This document shows, one piece after another, positions 16,331 through 27,439 of a DNA stretch of 64,000 nucleotides. Location: NCBI GenBank assembly GCA_044226865.1, contig JBGAGE010000001.1, forward strand, positions 186,001-250,000, in the 5' to 3' direction. Position 1 is the stretch's first letter. Every line of letters begins with the position of its first letter. A model generated the notes under the pieces. It was not told where the DNA came from and did no database searches. It saw nothing but the letters and a program-made list of their open reading frames with translations. A program made the position numbers and the translations under genes. The DNA comes from TMP-86 sp044226865 (GTDB taxonomy: Bacteria; Pseudomonadota; Gammaproteobacteria; Steroidobacterales; Steroidobacteraceae).

Positions 16331-17707
16331 TCAGGTTTCTCCGACCGCCCTCGAATCCCGCCCGTTGCCCCATTCGTCGCGGTCGGCGCCGAAAGCGCTG
16401 CGGCGCCCGGCCTTCGCGTTCGCGATTTTTTCCTCGAACGTGCGCGCGAAGGTCTCCACGAACAGATGCGGAAAGCCATCCTTGGGACGCTGCGCCAGCG
16501 TGGCGTACATCTCGGCGTACAGTTCCCAGTAGCGGTTCTTGTTCTGCGAGCCGAACACGCCGCGTTTGCCCGCGCGTTCGAAGCGTTCGGTGAGCTCCTT
16601 CGGGTCCAGCCGTCCGAGACATTCCTCGAAGGCGGCATGCATCGCCATCATCACGGCGGACTGTTGGGTCTTCAGTTCCTGGAAACTCTCGCGGATCGCA
16701 TCGACGGAACCGTTGCGCACCGACGTGGTGGTGAGCAGGCGCCGCACCGACTCATCCACGCCGCGCCCGAAGAAGCTCGGTCCCTCCTCGGCAGATGGCG
16801 GGGTGATGCGGAAGCGGTTGCGGAATTCATTCGATGCCTGCGACACGTCCAACAGGCCGACCACGACCTCGCGCAGCAGCCGGCCACACAGTTGCAGCAT
16901 GGCCGCGCGATTCTCCGGCGCCACGGATTCGGGGTCGAGGCCCGCGCCGCGGCACAGTTCCATCACGCCCGAATCGATGTCGCCATCGATGATCGTCGTG
17001 GCCTTGGTGCGACCGGGCGGCACGGCCAGCGGTTCGGCCAGGCGCGCTTCCGCCGCCGGCGTGCGTTCCACCTTCAGGGGACGGGTCATCATGTGCCAGG
17101 GGGTGGATTCCTCCGTCTCGAGCAAGGACTGGCCGTAGGCATCGTGTGCCGGCAACGCGGGCGCCGGCGGGGCGGCCGCGGCAGCCGGCGCGGGGGTCTG
17201 TACCGGGGGCGGCGCGCTCTTCTTTGGCGCGGCCTTGGGCAGATCCAGCTCATCGCTGGGCTCGAGCAATTCGCTCAGGTCGAGTTTGGCGCCGATGTCG
17301 TTGGCGGTCGACTTGCTGACGGCCGCGGACGGCGTGCCGCCATCATAGGCGACGATGGCGCTTTCGTCGGGCGGGAAGTCGTTGCTTTCGTCGATGCTGA
17401 CCAGCATCTCGTACTCGCCCAGCCGCAGGTAGTCGCCGTCCTTCAATTGCCGGTCGTTGGACTTGCCCAGTGGCGTGTGCGCGCCATTGACGTAGGTGCC
17501 ATTGGAACTGGCATCGACGATGAAGAAGGTGCCGGCACGGAATTCGATGGCGGCGTGCTTTCCCGACAGAAAACGCTCGGGATCGGGGAGAATCCAGTCG
17601 TTGTCGGTGCCGCGGCCGATGCTGCCGCCGTGGACGCCGAAGACCTTGGTGGCCCGGGTTCCCAGGCGACGGGCATGTTCGCTCACGATGCGCAAGCGCA
17701 AAGCCAT
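16331..17707 (-). CDS. TagH-like protein: FHA domain plus type VI secretion-associated C-terminal domain
   Basis: A 458-residue protein. Residues 1-110 form a forkhead-associated domain with the phosphothreonine-binding pattern GSIGRGTDNDW, then SGKHA and SSNGTYVNG. A disordered Pro/Ala linker (about 140-200) leads to a C-terminal region matching the T6SS TagH domain: FFGRGVDESVRRLL, AAFEECLGRLDPKELTERFE and KNRYWELYAEMYATLA. In T6SS the FHA protein is phosphorylated by a Ser/Thr kinase to trigger assembly. No T6SS structural gene is visible in this window, so it is an orphan here. Its start is 83 bp from the divergent DUF1820 gene. Confidence 0.85.
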   Translation of the reverse strand: MALRLRIVSEHARRLGTRATKVFGVHGGSIGRGTDNDWILPDPERFLSGKHAAIEFRAGTFFIVDASSNGTYVNGAHTPLGKSNDRQLKDGDYLRLGEYEMLVSIDESNDFPPDESAIVAYDGGTPSAAVSKSTANDIGAKLDLSELLEPSDELDLPKAAPKKSAPPPVQTPAPAAAAAPPAPALPAHDAYGQSLLETEESTPWHMMTRPLKVERTPAAEARLAEPLAVPPGRTKATTIIDGDIDSGVMELCRGAGLDPESVAPENRAAMLQLCGRLLREVVVGLLDVSQASNEFRNRFRITPPSAEEGPSFFGRGVDESVRRLLTTTSVRNGSVDAIRESFQELKTQQSAVMMAMHAAFEECLGRLDPKELTERFERAGKRGVFGSQNKNRYWELYAEMYATLAQRPKDGFPHLFVETFARTFEEKIANAKAGRRSAFGADRDEWGNGRDSRAVGET

Positions 17708-17728
17708 ACCGTATCTCTCCTGCAGGGT

Positions 17729-17758
17729 CTGACGCGAGGACCTTGGGCCTCGTATAAT
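17729..17758 (+). promoter_or_regulatory. Sigma70-type promoter for the DUF1820-purL unit
   Basis: TATAAT at 17753-17758 is preceded by CTGACG at 17729-17734 with an 18-bp spacer, 32 bp before the ATG at 17791. This is the best-formed promoter for the DUF1820-purL pair. Confidence 0.6.
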
Positions 17759-17790
17759 GGGTTCAGAGTACCCAGTTGGGAGCCGTCTTG

Positions 17791-18132
17791 ATGGCCGCGA
17801 GTCACATTTTCAAGGTTCTTTTTGTCAATCAGGGCAAGGTCTACGAGATTTATGCCCGCAAGGTGGGCCACGGCACCCTGTTCGGCTTCATCGAGGTCGA
17901 GGAACTGGTATTTGGAGAGCGCTCGACCGTGGTGGTGGACCCGGCCGAGGAGAAGATCAAGTCGGAATTCACCGGCGTCAAGCGCACCTACCTGCCCATG
18001 CATTCAGTGTTGAGGATCGATGAAGTCAAGAAACAGGGAGTCAGCAAGATCACCGCGCTCGAAGGGGGCAACGTCGCCCAGTTCCCGGTTCCCCTGTACA
18101 CACCCGGTGGAGACTCCAACGCGCGCAAATAG
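17791..18132 (+). CDS. DUF1820 family protein
   Basis: A 113-residue soluble protein beginning MAASHIFKVLFVNQGKVYEIYARKV, with FGFIEVEELVFGE and the terminal RTYLPMHSVLRIDEVKK, the conserved pattern of DUF1820. The family is widespread in gammaproteobacteria and uncharacterised; it looks like a small SH3/RNA-binding-like beta protein. It is 15 nt upstream of purL and shares its promoter, so co-expression with purine synthesis is likely. A 5-residue longer start at TTG 17776 is possible. Confidence 0.85.
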   Translation: MAASHIFKVLFVNQGKVYEIYARKVGHGTLFGFIEVEELVFGERSTVVVDPAEEKIKSEFTGVKRTYLPMHSVLRIDEVKKQGVSKITALEGGNVAQFPVPLYTPGGDSNARK

Positions 18133-18147
18133 CCGGGGCTCGCGCCG

Positions 18148-21100
18148 ATGCTGAGCCTGTTGGGAACCCCGGCGCTGTCGCAGTTCCGGCTGGAGGGCCT
18201 GCTGCGCAGGGTGCGCGAGATCGAGCCGCAGGTTGCGGCACTGGCCTCGCGCTTCGTGCATTTCGTCGACGCGTCCGAGCAATTGGGCGAGCCGCAGCTG
18301 CTGCTGTTGAACCGCCTGCTGAGCTATGGTCCCCGTGCGGCGGTGGGGCACGAGCGCGGGGTGCACCTGACGGTGACGCCGCGGGTGGGCACCATCTCCC
18401 CCTGGTCGAGCAAGGCCACCGACATTGCGAGCGTCTGCGGCCTTTCCATGGTGCATCGCATCGAGCGCGGCATCATCTATTTCATCGATTCCGCCACGCC
18501 GCTCGATGCCGGCGCACTGTCGCGCATCGCTCCGCTGTTCCATGACCGCATGACCGAATCGGTGTGGGTGGATCACCTGGATCCGCGCCGGCTGTTCGAA
18601 GCGGAGGAGGCGCGTGCGTTGCGCAGCGTGCCGGTACTGCAGGGCGGCAGGGGCGCGCTGCAGCAGGCCAACGCCGAGTGGGGCCTGGCGCTGTCGGAGG
18701 ATGAGATCGACTACCTGCTCGATGCCTTCATGGCCATGCGCCGCGATCCCACGGACGTGGAGTTGATGATGTTCGCGCAGGCGAACTCCGAGCACTGCCG
18801 CCACAAGATCTTCAACGCGCAATTCACCATCGATGGCGAGGCGATGCCGGAATCGCTGTTCGCGATGATCCGCGCCACGCACAAGGCGAATGCGCGCGGC
18901 ATACTCTCGGCTTACCGCGACAATGCCGCGGTGGTCGAGGGTGGCATCGCACAACGCTTTTTCCCCGATCCGCGCTCGCGCCGCTACGCCGGAAGCGAAG
19001 AGCCCGTGGACATGCTGATCAAGGTGGAGACGCACAATCACCCCACCGCGATTGCGCCGTTCGCCGGTGCCGCCACCGGCGCCGGCGGCGAGATCCGCGA
19101 CGAGGGCGCCACCGGCATCGGCGCCAAGCCCAAGGCCGGGCTGTGCGGATTCTCGGTGTCGAACCTGCGCATACCGGCCATGCCGCTGCCCTGGGAGGGG
19201 CCGGCCAGTTCGCCCGCGCGCATTGCATCGCCGCTGGACATCATGATCCACGGCCCGCTGGGCGCGGCAGCCTTCAACAATGAATTCGGACGCCCCAACA
19301 TCTGCGGTTATTTCCGCACCTTCGAGCAGGGCGCGGGCGAGCGCGTGCGCGGCTATCACAAGCCCATCATGATCGCCGGCGGACTCGGGAACATCCGCCG
19401 GCCGCACGTCGAGAAGAAGGACGTCGTGGTGGGCGCGGAGCTCATCGTCCTCGGGGGACCTGCCATGCTCATCGGCCTGGGCGGCGGCGCCGCATCCTCC
19501 GTGGGCAGCGGGCAAAGCTCCTCGGAACTGGACTTCGCGTCCGTGCAACGCGGCAATCCGGAGATCCAGCGCCGTGCGCAGGAAGTGCTGGACCGCTGCT
19601 GGGCGCTGGGCGATGACAACCCCATCCTGCTGATCCACGACGTCGGTGCCGGCGGCCTGTCCAATGCATTGCCCGAGGCCATCGCCCACAGTCATCGCGG
19701 CGGCACCATCGACCTGCGCCGCATCCCCTCGGCCGAGAGCGCATTGTCGCCGCTGGAACTGTGGTGCAACGAGGCGCAGGAACGCTACGTGATCGCGCTG
19801 GCGCCCGGCGCGCTGCCGCTGTTCGAGGAGATGTGCGAGCGCGAGCGCTGCCCGTTTGCCGTGGTGGGCCATGTCACGGGTGACGGACGCCTGCTGGTGA
19901 TCGATGCCAAGGCCGGCAATTATCCGGTGGACATGCCCATCGAGGTGCTGCTCGGAAAGCCGCCGCGCATGCACCGCGACGTGCGCCGCGTGCCCAAGCA
20001 AGCCCTGCCGCTGCGCACCGCCGGTGTGGATCTGGCGGCATCGATCGAGCGCGTACTGCGCCTGCCCACCGTGGCGGACAAGTCCTTTCTCATCAGCATC
20101 GGCGATCGCAGCGTCGGTGGCCTGATCGCGCGCGATCAGATGGTGGGCCCGTGGCAGGTACCCGTCGCCGACGTGGGCGTCACGTTGAGCGATTACTCGG
20201 CTTATGGCGGTGAGGCGATGGCGATGGGCGAGCGGGCGCCGGTGGCCTTGCTCGATGCCGCGGCCTCCGGCCGGCTGGCCGTGGCCGAGGCCGTCACCAA
20301 CATCATGGCGGCCGACGTCAAGCACTTGAGCGATGTCCGGCTCTCCGCCAACTGGATGGCGGCCTGCGGCGAGCCGGGTGAGGATGCGGATCTGTACGAC
20401 ACCGTGCGCGCCGTCGGCGTGGAGTTGTGCGCCAAGCTCGGGATCACCATTCCCGTGGGCAAGGACTCCCTGTCCATGACCACGCGCTGGCGCGATGGGG
20501 CGGGTGCGCACTCGGTGGTGGCGCCGGTCTCGGCCATCATCTCGGCGTTCGCGCCGATCGCCGATGCGCGCGCCACGCTGACTCCGGAATTGCGCATGGG
20601 CGTGGACTCGAGCCTGGTGCTCATCGACCTGGGCCGCGGCGCCAACCGCCTCGGAGCCTCCTGCTGGGCGCAGGTGCACGGCGAAACCGGTGGCGTGGCG
20701 CCGGACCTGGAGTCCCCGCAATTGCTGCAGGCGATGTTCTCCGCGCTGCGCGAAATCAAGGATCTCGACCTGGCGCTCGCCTATCACGATCGCTCCGATG
20801 GCGGGCTGATCGTCACGCTGTTGGAAATGGCCTTTGCCTCGCATGCAGGGCTCGATGTCGATCTCGGCGCGGGGGATGCGATCGCCGCGGCATTCGCCGA
20901 GGAACTCGGCGCGGTGATCCAGGTGCGCGAGGATCAGCTGGGCACGGTGTGCGAAATCCTCGACCGTCATGGGCTGACGGGCTGTCATCGCGAGGTGGCT
21001 CGGCCGCGCGCCGATTCGATCATCGCGGTGCAGGCCGCTGGCAAGCCGCTGCTGCAGCGGCCGCGCGCCGAGCTGCAACGCCTGTGGAGCGAGACCTCGT

Positions 21101-22017
21101 TCCGCATCCAGGAATTGCGCGACAACCCCGAGTGCGCGCGCCAGGAATTCGACCGCATTCTCGATGCCGACGATCCCGGCCTGCAGGCCCGCCTGTCCTA
21201 CGACCCGGCGGAGGACGTGGCGGCGCCGTTCATCGCGCGCGGCGCGCGTCCGCGCGTCGCTATCCTGCGGGAGCAGGGCGTGAACAGCCAGGTGGAGATG
21301 GCCGCGGTGTTCACCCGCGCCGGATTCGATGCCTACGATGTGCACATGACCGACATCCTGAGCGGGGCTGCGCGCCTGTCGGATTTCGCGGGCCTCGTGG
21401 CCTGCGGAGGTTTCTCCTTCGGCGATGTGCTCGGTGCGGGCGAGGGCTGGGCCAAGTCCATCCTTTATCATTCGCGCGCGCGCGATGAATTCAGTGCCTA
21501 CTTCGACCGCGGCGACACCTTCACGCTCGGCGTCTGCAATGGCTGCCAGATGCTGGCCGCGCTGAAGGAATTGATTCCCGGCGCCGAGAGCTGGCCGCGA
21601 TTCGTCACGAACGCATCGGAGCGCTACGAGGCACGCCTGTCGCTGGTGGAGATCCCGCGCTCACGCTCGGTGCTGATGGCCGGCATGCACGGCTCGTTGC
21701 TGCCCGTGGTGGTGGCGCATGGCGAAGGACGTGCGGACATGAGCCGCGAGGAGATCCAGGTGCTCAATCGCCTGGGGATCACCTGCCTGAAGTTCGTCGA
21801 CAACCGGGGCGTGCCGACCGAGGGCTACCCCGCCAATCCCAATGGCTCGCCGCTGGGAGTGGCCGGCGTGACCAGCATGGACGGCCGCGTCACGGCCATC
21901 ATGCCTCACCCGGAGCGGGTGTTCCGCAGCGTGCAGAATTCCTGGCGCCCGCGCGAGTGGGGCGAGGACGGCGGCTGGATGCGCCTGTTCCGCAACGCGC
22001 GCGTGTTCCTCAGCTGA
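18148..22017 (+). CDS. purL: Phosphoribosylformylglycinamidine synthase (single-chain)
   Basis: A 1289-residue single-chain FGAM synthase, the full length expected of the proteobacterial form. It has the N-terminal linker domain, ATP/metal-binding segments such as KVETHNHPTAIAPFAGAATG and EIRDEG, and the C-terminal glutaminase domain with the nucleophile in LGVCNGCQM and the histidine/glutamate in MPHPERVF. It converts FGAR, glutamine and ATP to FGAM in purine synthesis. The last 8 bases overlap the convergent gene ending at 22010. No frameshift is seen. Confidence 0.97.
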   Translation: MLSLLGTPALSQFRLEGLLRRVREIEPQVAALASRFVHFVDASEQLGEPQLLLLNRLLSYGPRAAVGHERGVHLTVTPRVGTISPWSSKATDIASVCGLSMVHRIERGIIYFIDSATPLDAGALSRIAPLFHDRMTESVWVDHLDPRRLFEAEEARALRSVPVLQGGRGALQQANAEWGLALSEDEIDYLLDAFMAMRRDPTDVELMMFAQANSEHCRHKIFNAQFTIDGEAMPESLFAMIRATHKANARGILSAYRDNAAVVEGGIAQRFFPDPRSRRYAGSEEPVDMLIKVETHNHPTAIAPFAGAATGAGGEIRDEGATGIGAKPKAGLCGFSVSNLRIPAMPLPWEGPASSPARIASPLDIMIHGPLGAAAFNNEFGRPNICGYFRTFEQGAGERVRGYHKPIMIAGGLGNIRRPHVEKKDVVVGAELIVLGGPAMLIGLGGGAASSVGSGQSSSELDFASVQRGNPEIQRRAQEVLDRCWALGDDNPILLIHDVGAGGLSNALPEAIAHSHRGGTIDLRRIPSAESALSPLELWCNEAQERYVIALAPGALPLFEEMCERERCPFAVVGHVTGDGRLLVIDAKAGNYPVDMPIEVLLGKPPRMHRDVRRVPKQALPLRTAGVDLAASIERVLRLPTVADKSFLISIGDRSVGGLIARDQMVGPWQVPVADVGVTLSDYSAYGGEAMAMGERAPVALLDAAASGRLAVAEAVTNIMAADVKHLSDVRLSANWMAACGEPGEDADLYDTVRAVGVELCAKLGITIPVGKDSLSMTTRWRDGAGAHSVVAPVSAIISAFAPIADARATLTPELRMGVDSSLVLIDLGRGANRLGASCWAQVHGETGGVAPDLESPQLLQAMFSALREIKDLDLALAYHDRSDGGLIVTLLEMAFASHAGLDVDLGAGDAIAAAFAEELGAVIQVREDQLGTVCEILDRHGLTGCHREVARPRADSIIAVQAAGKPLLQRPRAELQRLWSETSFRIQELRDNPECARQEFDRILDADDPGLQARLSYDPAEDVAAPFIARGARPRVAILREQGVNSQVEMAAVFTRAGFDAYDVHMTDILSGAARLSDFAGLVACGGFSFGDVLGAGEGWAKSILYHSRARDEFSAYFDRGDTFTLGVCNGCQMLAALKELIPGAESWPRFVTNASERYEARLSLVEIPRSRSVLMAGMHGSLLPVVVAHGEGRADMSREEIQVLNRLGITCLKFVDNRGVPTEGYPANPNGSPLGVAGVTSMDGRVTAIMPHPERVFRSVQNSWRPREWGEDGGWMRLFRNARVFLS

Positions 22018-22708
22018 TGGCCTTGACGGCCGAGCCCGGCGTCAGCGGCGTGAGGTAGCGGCGCACCGTCATCGCCTGCTGCAGGCGGCTCTTGCGCACG
22101 AAGGTCTGGTAGAGCAGGTCCTTCATCACCTCGAGCAGCACGCCGGCGGTTTGCGAATCCACCGTGGGCTGATGCGTCCAGGGGTCCGAATCGCTGCCGA
22201 AGATCACCCCGCGCAGCACGCCGAAGGTCTCATCATCGAGTTCGGCGAGCAGGCGGATGTCCTGCAGGGTGTCGAACAGCTCGAGCTTGCCCAACTCGCC
22301 CAGTTCGTGGAACAGCGACTGCGCGGTGCGCCGGCACAGCGCCGCAAAGCCTTGCAGGAAACCGGCCGCGTAGCATTGCAGCGCTTCCTTGAACAGGCTC
22401 TCGGTCTGCTCGGGCAGGTAGGTGAGGGGGAAGGATTCGCGCGCCCGCTCGATTTCCGTGAAGTTGCTGCCGAGCTCGACGCGCAGCTCGGTGTACGCCT
22501 TCACCGGAAATTTCAGGAATACCGGCTCGCCGCAGGCATCGCAGCGGAACACGAGGCCGATCTGCTTGGGCTTCATGCGCGTGAGCGAATCGAAGGTGGG
22601 CACGCCGGTGGCGGTGACGTGCGAGAGGGTTTGGCAATGCGGGCAGGTGAGCGCGATGCCCTGGTAGTCCGTGTGCAGTTCGTTGTTCGGGTCGATGTAG
22701 ATGGCCAT
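22010..22708 (-). CDS. DUF4145-like zinc-ribbon protein
   Basis: A 232-residue protein with an N-terminal zinc ribbon (CPHC at about 22-25 and CDAC near 55-58) followed by an all-helical domain resembling DUF4145 (PEQTESLFKEALQCYAAGFLQGFAALCRRTAQ). DUF4145 domains occur in restriction/defence proteins and in housekeeping proteins of unknown role. It follows ettA by only 4 nt, so it is probably co-transcribed with it, and its 3' end overlaps purL by 8 nt tail-to-tail. Confidence 0.7.
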   Translation of the reverse strand: MAIYIDPNNELHTDYQGIALTCPHCQTLSHVTATGVPTFDSLTRMKPKQIGLVFRCDACGEPVFLKFPVKAYTELRVELGSNFTEIERARESFPLTYLPEQTESLFKEALQCYAAGFLQGFAALCRRTAQSLFHELGELGKLELFDTLQDIRLLAELDDETFGVLRGVIFGSDSDPWTHQPTVDSQTAGVLLEVMKDLLYQTFVRKSRLQQAMTVRRYLTPLTPGSAVKAIS

Positions 22709-22712
22709 GCTC

Positions 22713-24386
<1,674 letters not shown>

Positions 24387-24487
24387 GCTTGAAACCTTGG
24401 AGGTCGAAAGACCGCGGAAGAATGTGGAGGCAATTATCCGGCAGGCGGCCGGCATTGTCACGGCAGGCGCTGTGATAGTCTTGGATC

Positions 24488-25438
24488 ATGCCCGAATCCG
24501 TCGCCCTGGTCAGCGGCAGTCAGATCGCCCGTTATGGCTTCCCCAATGGCCATCCCTTCGGCCCGGATCGCCATGAACATTTCATGACCGAAATGACGCG
24601 CGACGGGCTTGCGGGCCAGGTGCAGCACCTGGCGCCGCGGCTGGCGAGCGATGCCGAGCTGCTGGCTTTTCACACCCCTGCCTATGTCTCGCTGGTGCGG
24701 CGCAAGTCCGCGCTGGGGGAGGGGTTTCTGGACAATGGGGATACGCCGGCCTTCAACGGCGTGTTCGAGGCCGCGGGCAGCGTGGCCGGCGCCAGTTTGA
24801 ATGCTGCCGAGGCGATCATGAACGGTGCCGCGCGCCGCGCCTTCGTGCCCATTGCCGGGCTCCACCATGCGGGGCGTGATCATGCGGCGGGCTTCTGCGT
24901 GTTCAACGACATCGGCGTGGTGATCGAGCACCTGCGCAGTCATCACGGCTTGCGGCGCATTGCCTACGTCGACATCGATGCGCATCACGGCGATGGCGTG
25001 TACTACGCCTATGAGAGCGACCCGCTGCTGGCATTCGCCGATATCCACGAGGACGGCCGCACGCTGTATCCGGGCACCGGCGCGGAATCCGAGACCGGCA
25101 CGGGCGCGGGAGCCGGTACCAAGCTCAATCTGCCGCTGCCGGCGGGCGCCGGCGATGAGGAATTCTTCGCCGCCTGGGAACGGGTGGAGCGCTACCTGGC
25201 GCAGGCGCCGGCCGAGTTCATCATCCTGCAGTGTGGCGCCGACAGCCTGGAGGGTGATCCGATCACCCACCTGCGATTTTCCGAGGAAGCACATGCGCAC
25301 GCGGCGGCACGGCTTTGCGCCATCGCGCAGGCGCAGGGCCATGGCAGGGTGCTGGGCCTGGGGGGTGGCGGCTACAACCGCCGCAACCTGGCCCGTGCCT
25401 GGACGCGTGTGGTGCGCGCCTTCCTGGAAGCGACCTGA
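24488..25438 (+). CDS. Histone deacetylase family protein (AcuC/acetylpolyamine hydrolase-like)
   Basis: A 316-residue zinc hydrolase of the arginase/deacetylase fold. It shows GLHHAGRDHAAGFCVFND (active-site histidine pair), the zinc ligands in DIDAHHGDGV and the later QCGADSLEGDP, and the terminal GGGGYN loop. Bacterial relatives remove acetyl groups from acetyl-CoA synthetase (AcuC) or acetylpolyamines. It stands alone between ettA and glyA, so the context does not decide the substrate. Confidence 0.88.
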   Translation: MPESVALVSGSQIARYGFPNGHPFGPDRHEHFMTEMTRDGLAGQVQHLAPRLASDAELLAFHTPAYVSLVRRKSALGEGFLDNGDTPAFNGVFEAAGSVAGASLNAAEAIMNGAARRAFVPIAGLHHAGRDHAAGFCVFNDIGVVIEHLRSHHGLRRIAYVDIDAHHGDGVYYAYESDPLLAFADIHEDGRTLYPGTGAESETGTGAGAGTKLNLPLPAGAGDEEFFAAWERVERYLAQAPAEFIILQCGADSLEGDPITHLRFSEEAHAHAAARLCAIAQAQGHGRVLGLGGGGYNRRNLARAWTRVVRAFLEAT

Positions 25439-25497
25439 ACCATCGCGTAAACGCTGGCGCGGCTCGCGGCGGCGCGGTCCGCCGGGCCTGTTTGGGC

Positions 25498-25503
25498 TAC
25501 AAT
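25498..25503 (+). promoter_or_regulatory. -10 promoter element TACAAT before glyA
   Basis: TACAAT in GGGCTACAATTTCGTGCG lies 43 bp before the glyA ATG. No good -35 is seen at 16-18 bp. There is no recognisable riboswitch in the 108-bp gap. Confidence 0.45.
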
Positions 25504-25546
25504 TTCGTGCGTTTTTCCCCAATCCCCGTGCCTGGAGACTTGCTTC

Positions 25547-26800
25547 ATGTTCAGCTCGCAGATGACCATCGCCGGATTCGATCCTGAGCTTGCCGCCTCG
25601 ATTGCCCAGGAAAGGCAGCGCCAGGAGGATCACATCGAGCTGATCGCCTCCGAGAACTACACCAGCCCGCGCGTGCTCGAGGCCCAGGGCTCGGTGCTCA
25701 CCAACAAGTACGCGGAAGGCTATCCCGGCAAGCGCTATTACGGCGGCTGCGAGTTCGTGGACATCGCCGAGAAGCTCGCCATCGACCGCGCCAAGCAATT
25801 GTTCGGTGCGGCCTATGCCAACGTGCAACCTCACTCGGGTTCGCAGGCCAACGCGGCTGCGTATCTTGCGCTGGTGAATCCGGGCGACACCATCCTGGGC
25901 ATGAGCCTGGATCACGGCGGTCACCTCACGCATGGCGCCAAGGTGAATTTCTCAGGCAAGGTGTTCAAGGCCGTGCAGTACGGCCTGAAGCCCGACACCG
26001 GGCAGATCGACTACGAGCAGGTCGAGCGGTTGGCGCACGAGCACAAGCCGCGGCTGATCATCGCGGGTTTCTCCGCCTATTCGCGCCAGATCGACTGGGC
26101 GCGCTTCCGCGCCATCGCCGATGCCGTGGGTGCCTACTTCCTGGTCGACATGGCGCACGTGGCGGGCCTGGTGGCCACCGGCCACTATCCGAACCCGGTG
26201 CCGTTTGCGGATGTCGTCACCTCCACCACTCACAAGACGCTGCGCGGCCCGCGCGGCGGCATCATCCTCGCGCGCCCCAACGAGGAGATCCACAAGAAGC
26301 TGAACTCGCTGGTGTTCCCCGGCACCCAGGGCGGCCCGTTGATGCACGTGATCGCCGCCAAGGCGGTGGCCTTCCTGGAAGCACTGCAGCCGGAGTTCAA
26401 GGCGTATTCGGCGCAGGTGTTGGCCAATGCGCGCGCCATGACCCAGGTGCTGCAGCAGCGCGGCTACAAGATCGTCTCGGGCGGCACCGACAATCACCTG
26501 TTCCTGCTCGACCTGATCGACAAGAACGTCACCGGCAAGGATGCGGACGCCGCCCTCGGCAGCGCGCACATCACGGTGAACAAGAACGCGGTGCCCAACG
26601 ATCCGCGGCCGCCGGCGATTTCCAGCGGCTTGCGCATTGGCACGCCGGCCATCACCACGCGCGGCTTCAAGGAGGCCGAGAGCGCACAATTGTCCGGCTG
26701 GATCGCGGACCTGCTCGACAACATGGGCGATGCCAAGGTGCACGCGCGCGTCAAGAACGACGTGGTGGCCTTGTGCAAGCGCTTCCCCGTGTACGGATGA
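25547..26800 (+). CDS. glyA: Serine hydroxymethyltransferase
   Basis: A 417-residue PLP enzyme. The N-terminal HIELIASENYTSPRVLEAQGS and the NKYAEGYPGKRYYGG segment are typical, and the PLP lysine is in TSTTHKTLRGPRGG. It interconverts serine and glycine with transfer of a one-carbon unit to tetrahydrofolate. Its position just upstream of nrdR and the riboflavin genes is a common gammaproteobacterial order. The gene is complete and shows nothing odd. Confidence 0.97.
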   Translation: MFSSQMTIAGFDPELAASIAQERQRQEDHIELIASENYTSPRVLEAQGSVLTNKYAEGYPGKRYYGGCEFVDIAEKLAIDRAKQLFGAAYANVQPHSGSQANAAAYLALVNPGDTILGMSLDHGGHLTHGAKVNFSGKVFKAVQYGLKPDTGQIDYEQVERLAHEHKPRLIIAGFSAYSRQIDWARFRAIADAVGAYFLVDMAHVAGLVATGHYPNPVPFADVVTSTTHKTLRGPRGGIILARPNEEIHKKLNSLVFPGTQGGPLMHVIAAKAVAFLEALQPEFKAYSAQVLANARAMTQVLQQRGYKIVSGGTDNHLFLLDLIDKNVTGKDADAALGSAHITVNKNAVPNDPRPPAISSGLRIGTPAITTRGFKEAESAQLSGWIADLLDNMGDAKVHARVKNDVVALCKRFPVYG

Positions 26801-26826
26801 GAGGGCGTTGATCCGCCGCATGGCGG

Positions 26827-26874
26827 GCCGTAAGGCTTGCCGTACGGCTCGCCGTAAGGCTCGCCGTGCGAGCC
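26827..26874. repeat. 12-bp imperfect tandem repeat (4 copies) between glyA and nrdR
   Basis: Four consecutive 12-mers (GCCGTAAGGCTT, GCCGTACGGCTC, GCCGTAAGGCTC, GCCGTGCGAGCC) fill most of the 87-bp gap. The GCCGTACGGC core is palindromic, so the array can form several alternative hairpins. No coding role is apparent. Confidence 0.75.
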
Positions 26875-26887
26875 ACGAGGGATCCAG

Positions 26888-27439
26888 ATGCATTGCCCCT
26901 TCTGCAACCATGCCGACACCAAGGTGATCGATTCGCGCCTGGCAGGCGAGGGGCGGCAGATCCGGCGCCGGCGGGAGTGCCTGGCCTGCGCCGAGCGTTT
27001 CACCACCTTCGAGGTGGCCGAGCTCCTGTTGCCGGCGGTGGTCAAGAGCGACAAGAGCCGCGAGCCGTTCGACGAGCACAAGCTGCGCGCCGGCATGCAG
27101 CGCGCGCTGCAGAAGCGCCCGGTGTCGAGCGAGGCCATCGAGGAGGCGGTGGCGCGCATCTGTCATCACCTGTTGAGCCTGGGCGAGCGCGAGGTGTCCT
27201 CGCGCGCCGTGGGCGAGCTGGTGATGGATGAGCTGCGGCACCTGGACGAAGTGGGCTATGTGAGGTTCGCATCGGTGTACCGGAGCTTCCAGGACCTCGA
27301 GGCCTTCCGCACCGAGATCGACCAGTTGCGCCATCATCGACGGCGCCGCGAGCCCAGCAAGGGACAGCTCACGCTCCTGCCGGGTGAAACGCGCGAAGAA
27401 CCCGCGCCGCCCGCGCCGAAGGAGCGCACTCCCAAATGA
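26888..27439 (+). CDS. nrdR: Transcriptional repressor NrdR
   Basis: A 183-residue regulator of ribonucleotide reductase genes. The N-terminal zinc ribbon has C3, C6, C31 and C34 with the RRRRECLACAERFTTFE motif; an ATP-cone domain follows (VKSDKSREPFDEHKLRAGMQRAL). The C-terminal 30 residues are a charged/proline tail longer than in E. coli. It senses ATP/dATP and binds NrdR boxes. The stop overlaps the ribD start (ATGA), a very common nrdR-ribD linkage. Confidence 0.96.
   Translation: MHCPFCNHADTKVIDSRLAGEGRQIRRRRECLACAERFTTFEVAELLLPAVVKSDKSREPFDEHKLRAGMQRALQKRPVSSEAIEEAVARICHHLLSLGEREVSSRAVGELVMDELRHLDEVGYVRFASVYRSFQDLEAFRTEIDQLRHHRRRREPSKGQLTLLPGETREEPAPPAPKERTPK

Noticed and set aside
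18004..21471. Long open frame of 1155 codons on the minus strand inside purL
   Set aside because: It is the antisense of the purL coding frame in GC-rich DNA, has no ribosome-binding site and has a His/Arg/Ala-rich composition typical of shadow frames.
26801..27436. FMN riboswitch in front of the riboflavin operon
   Set aside because: nrdR overlaps ribD and no conserved RFN element sequence is seen before nrdR or ribD.
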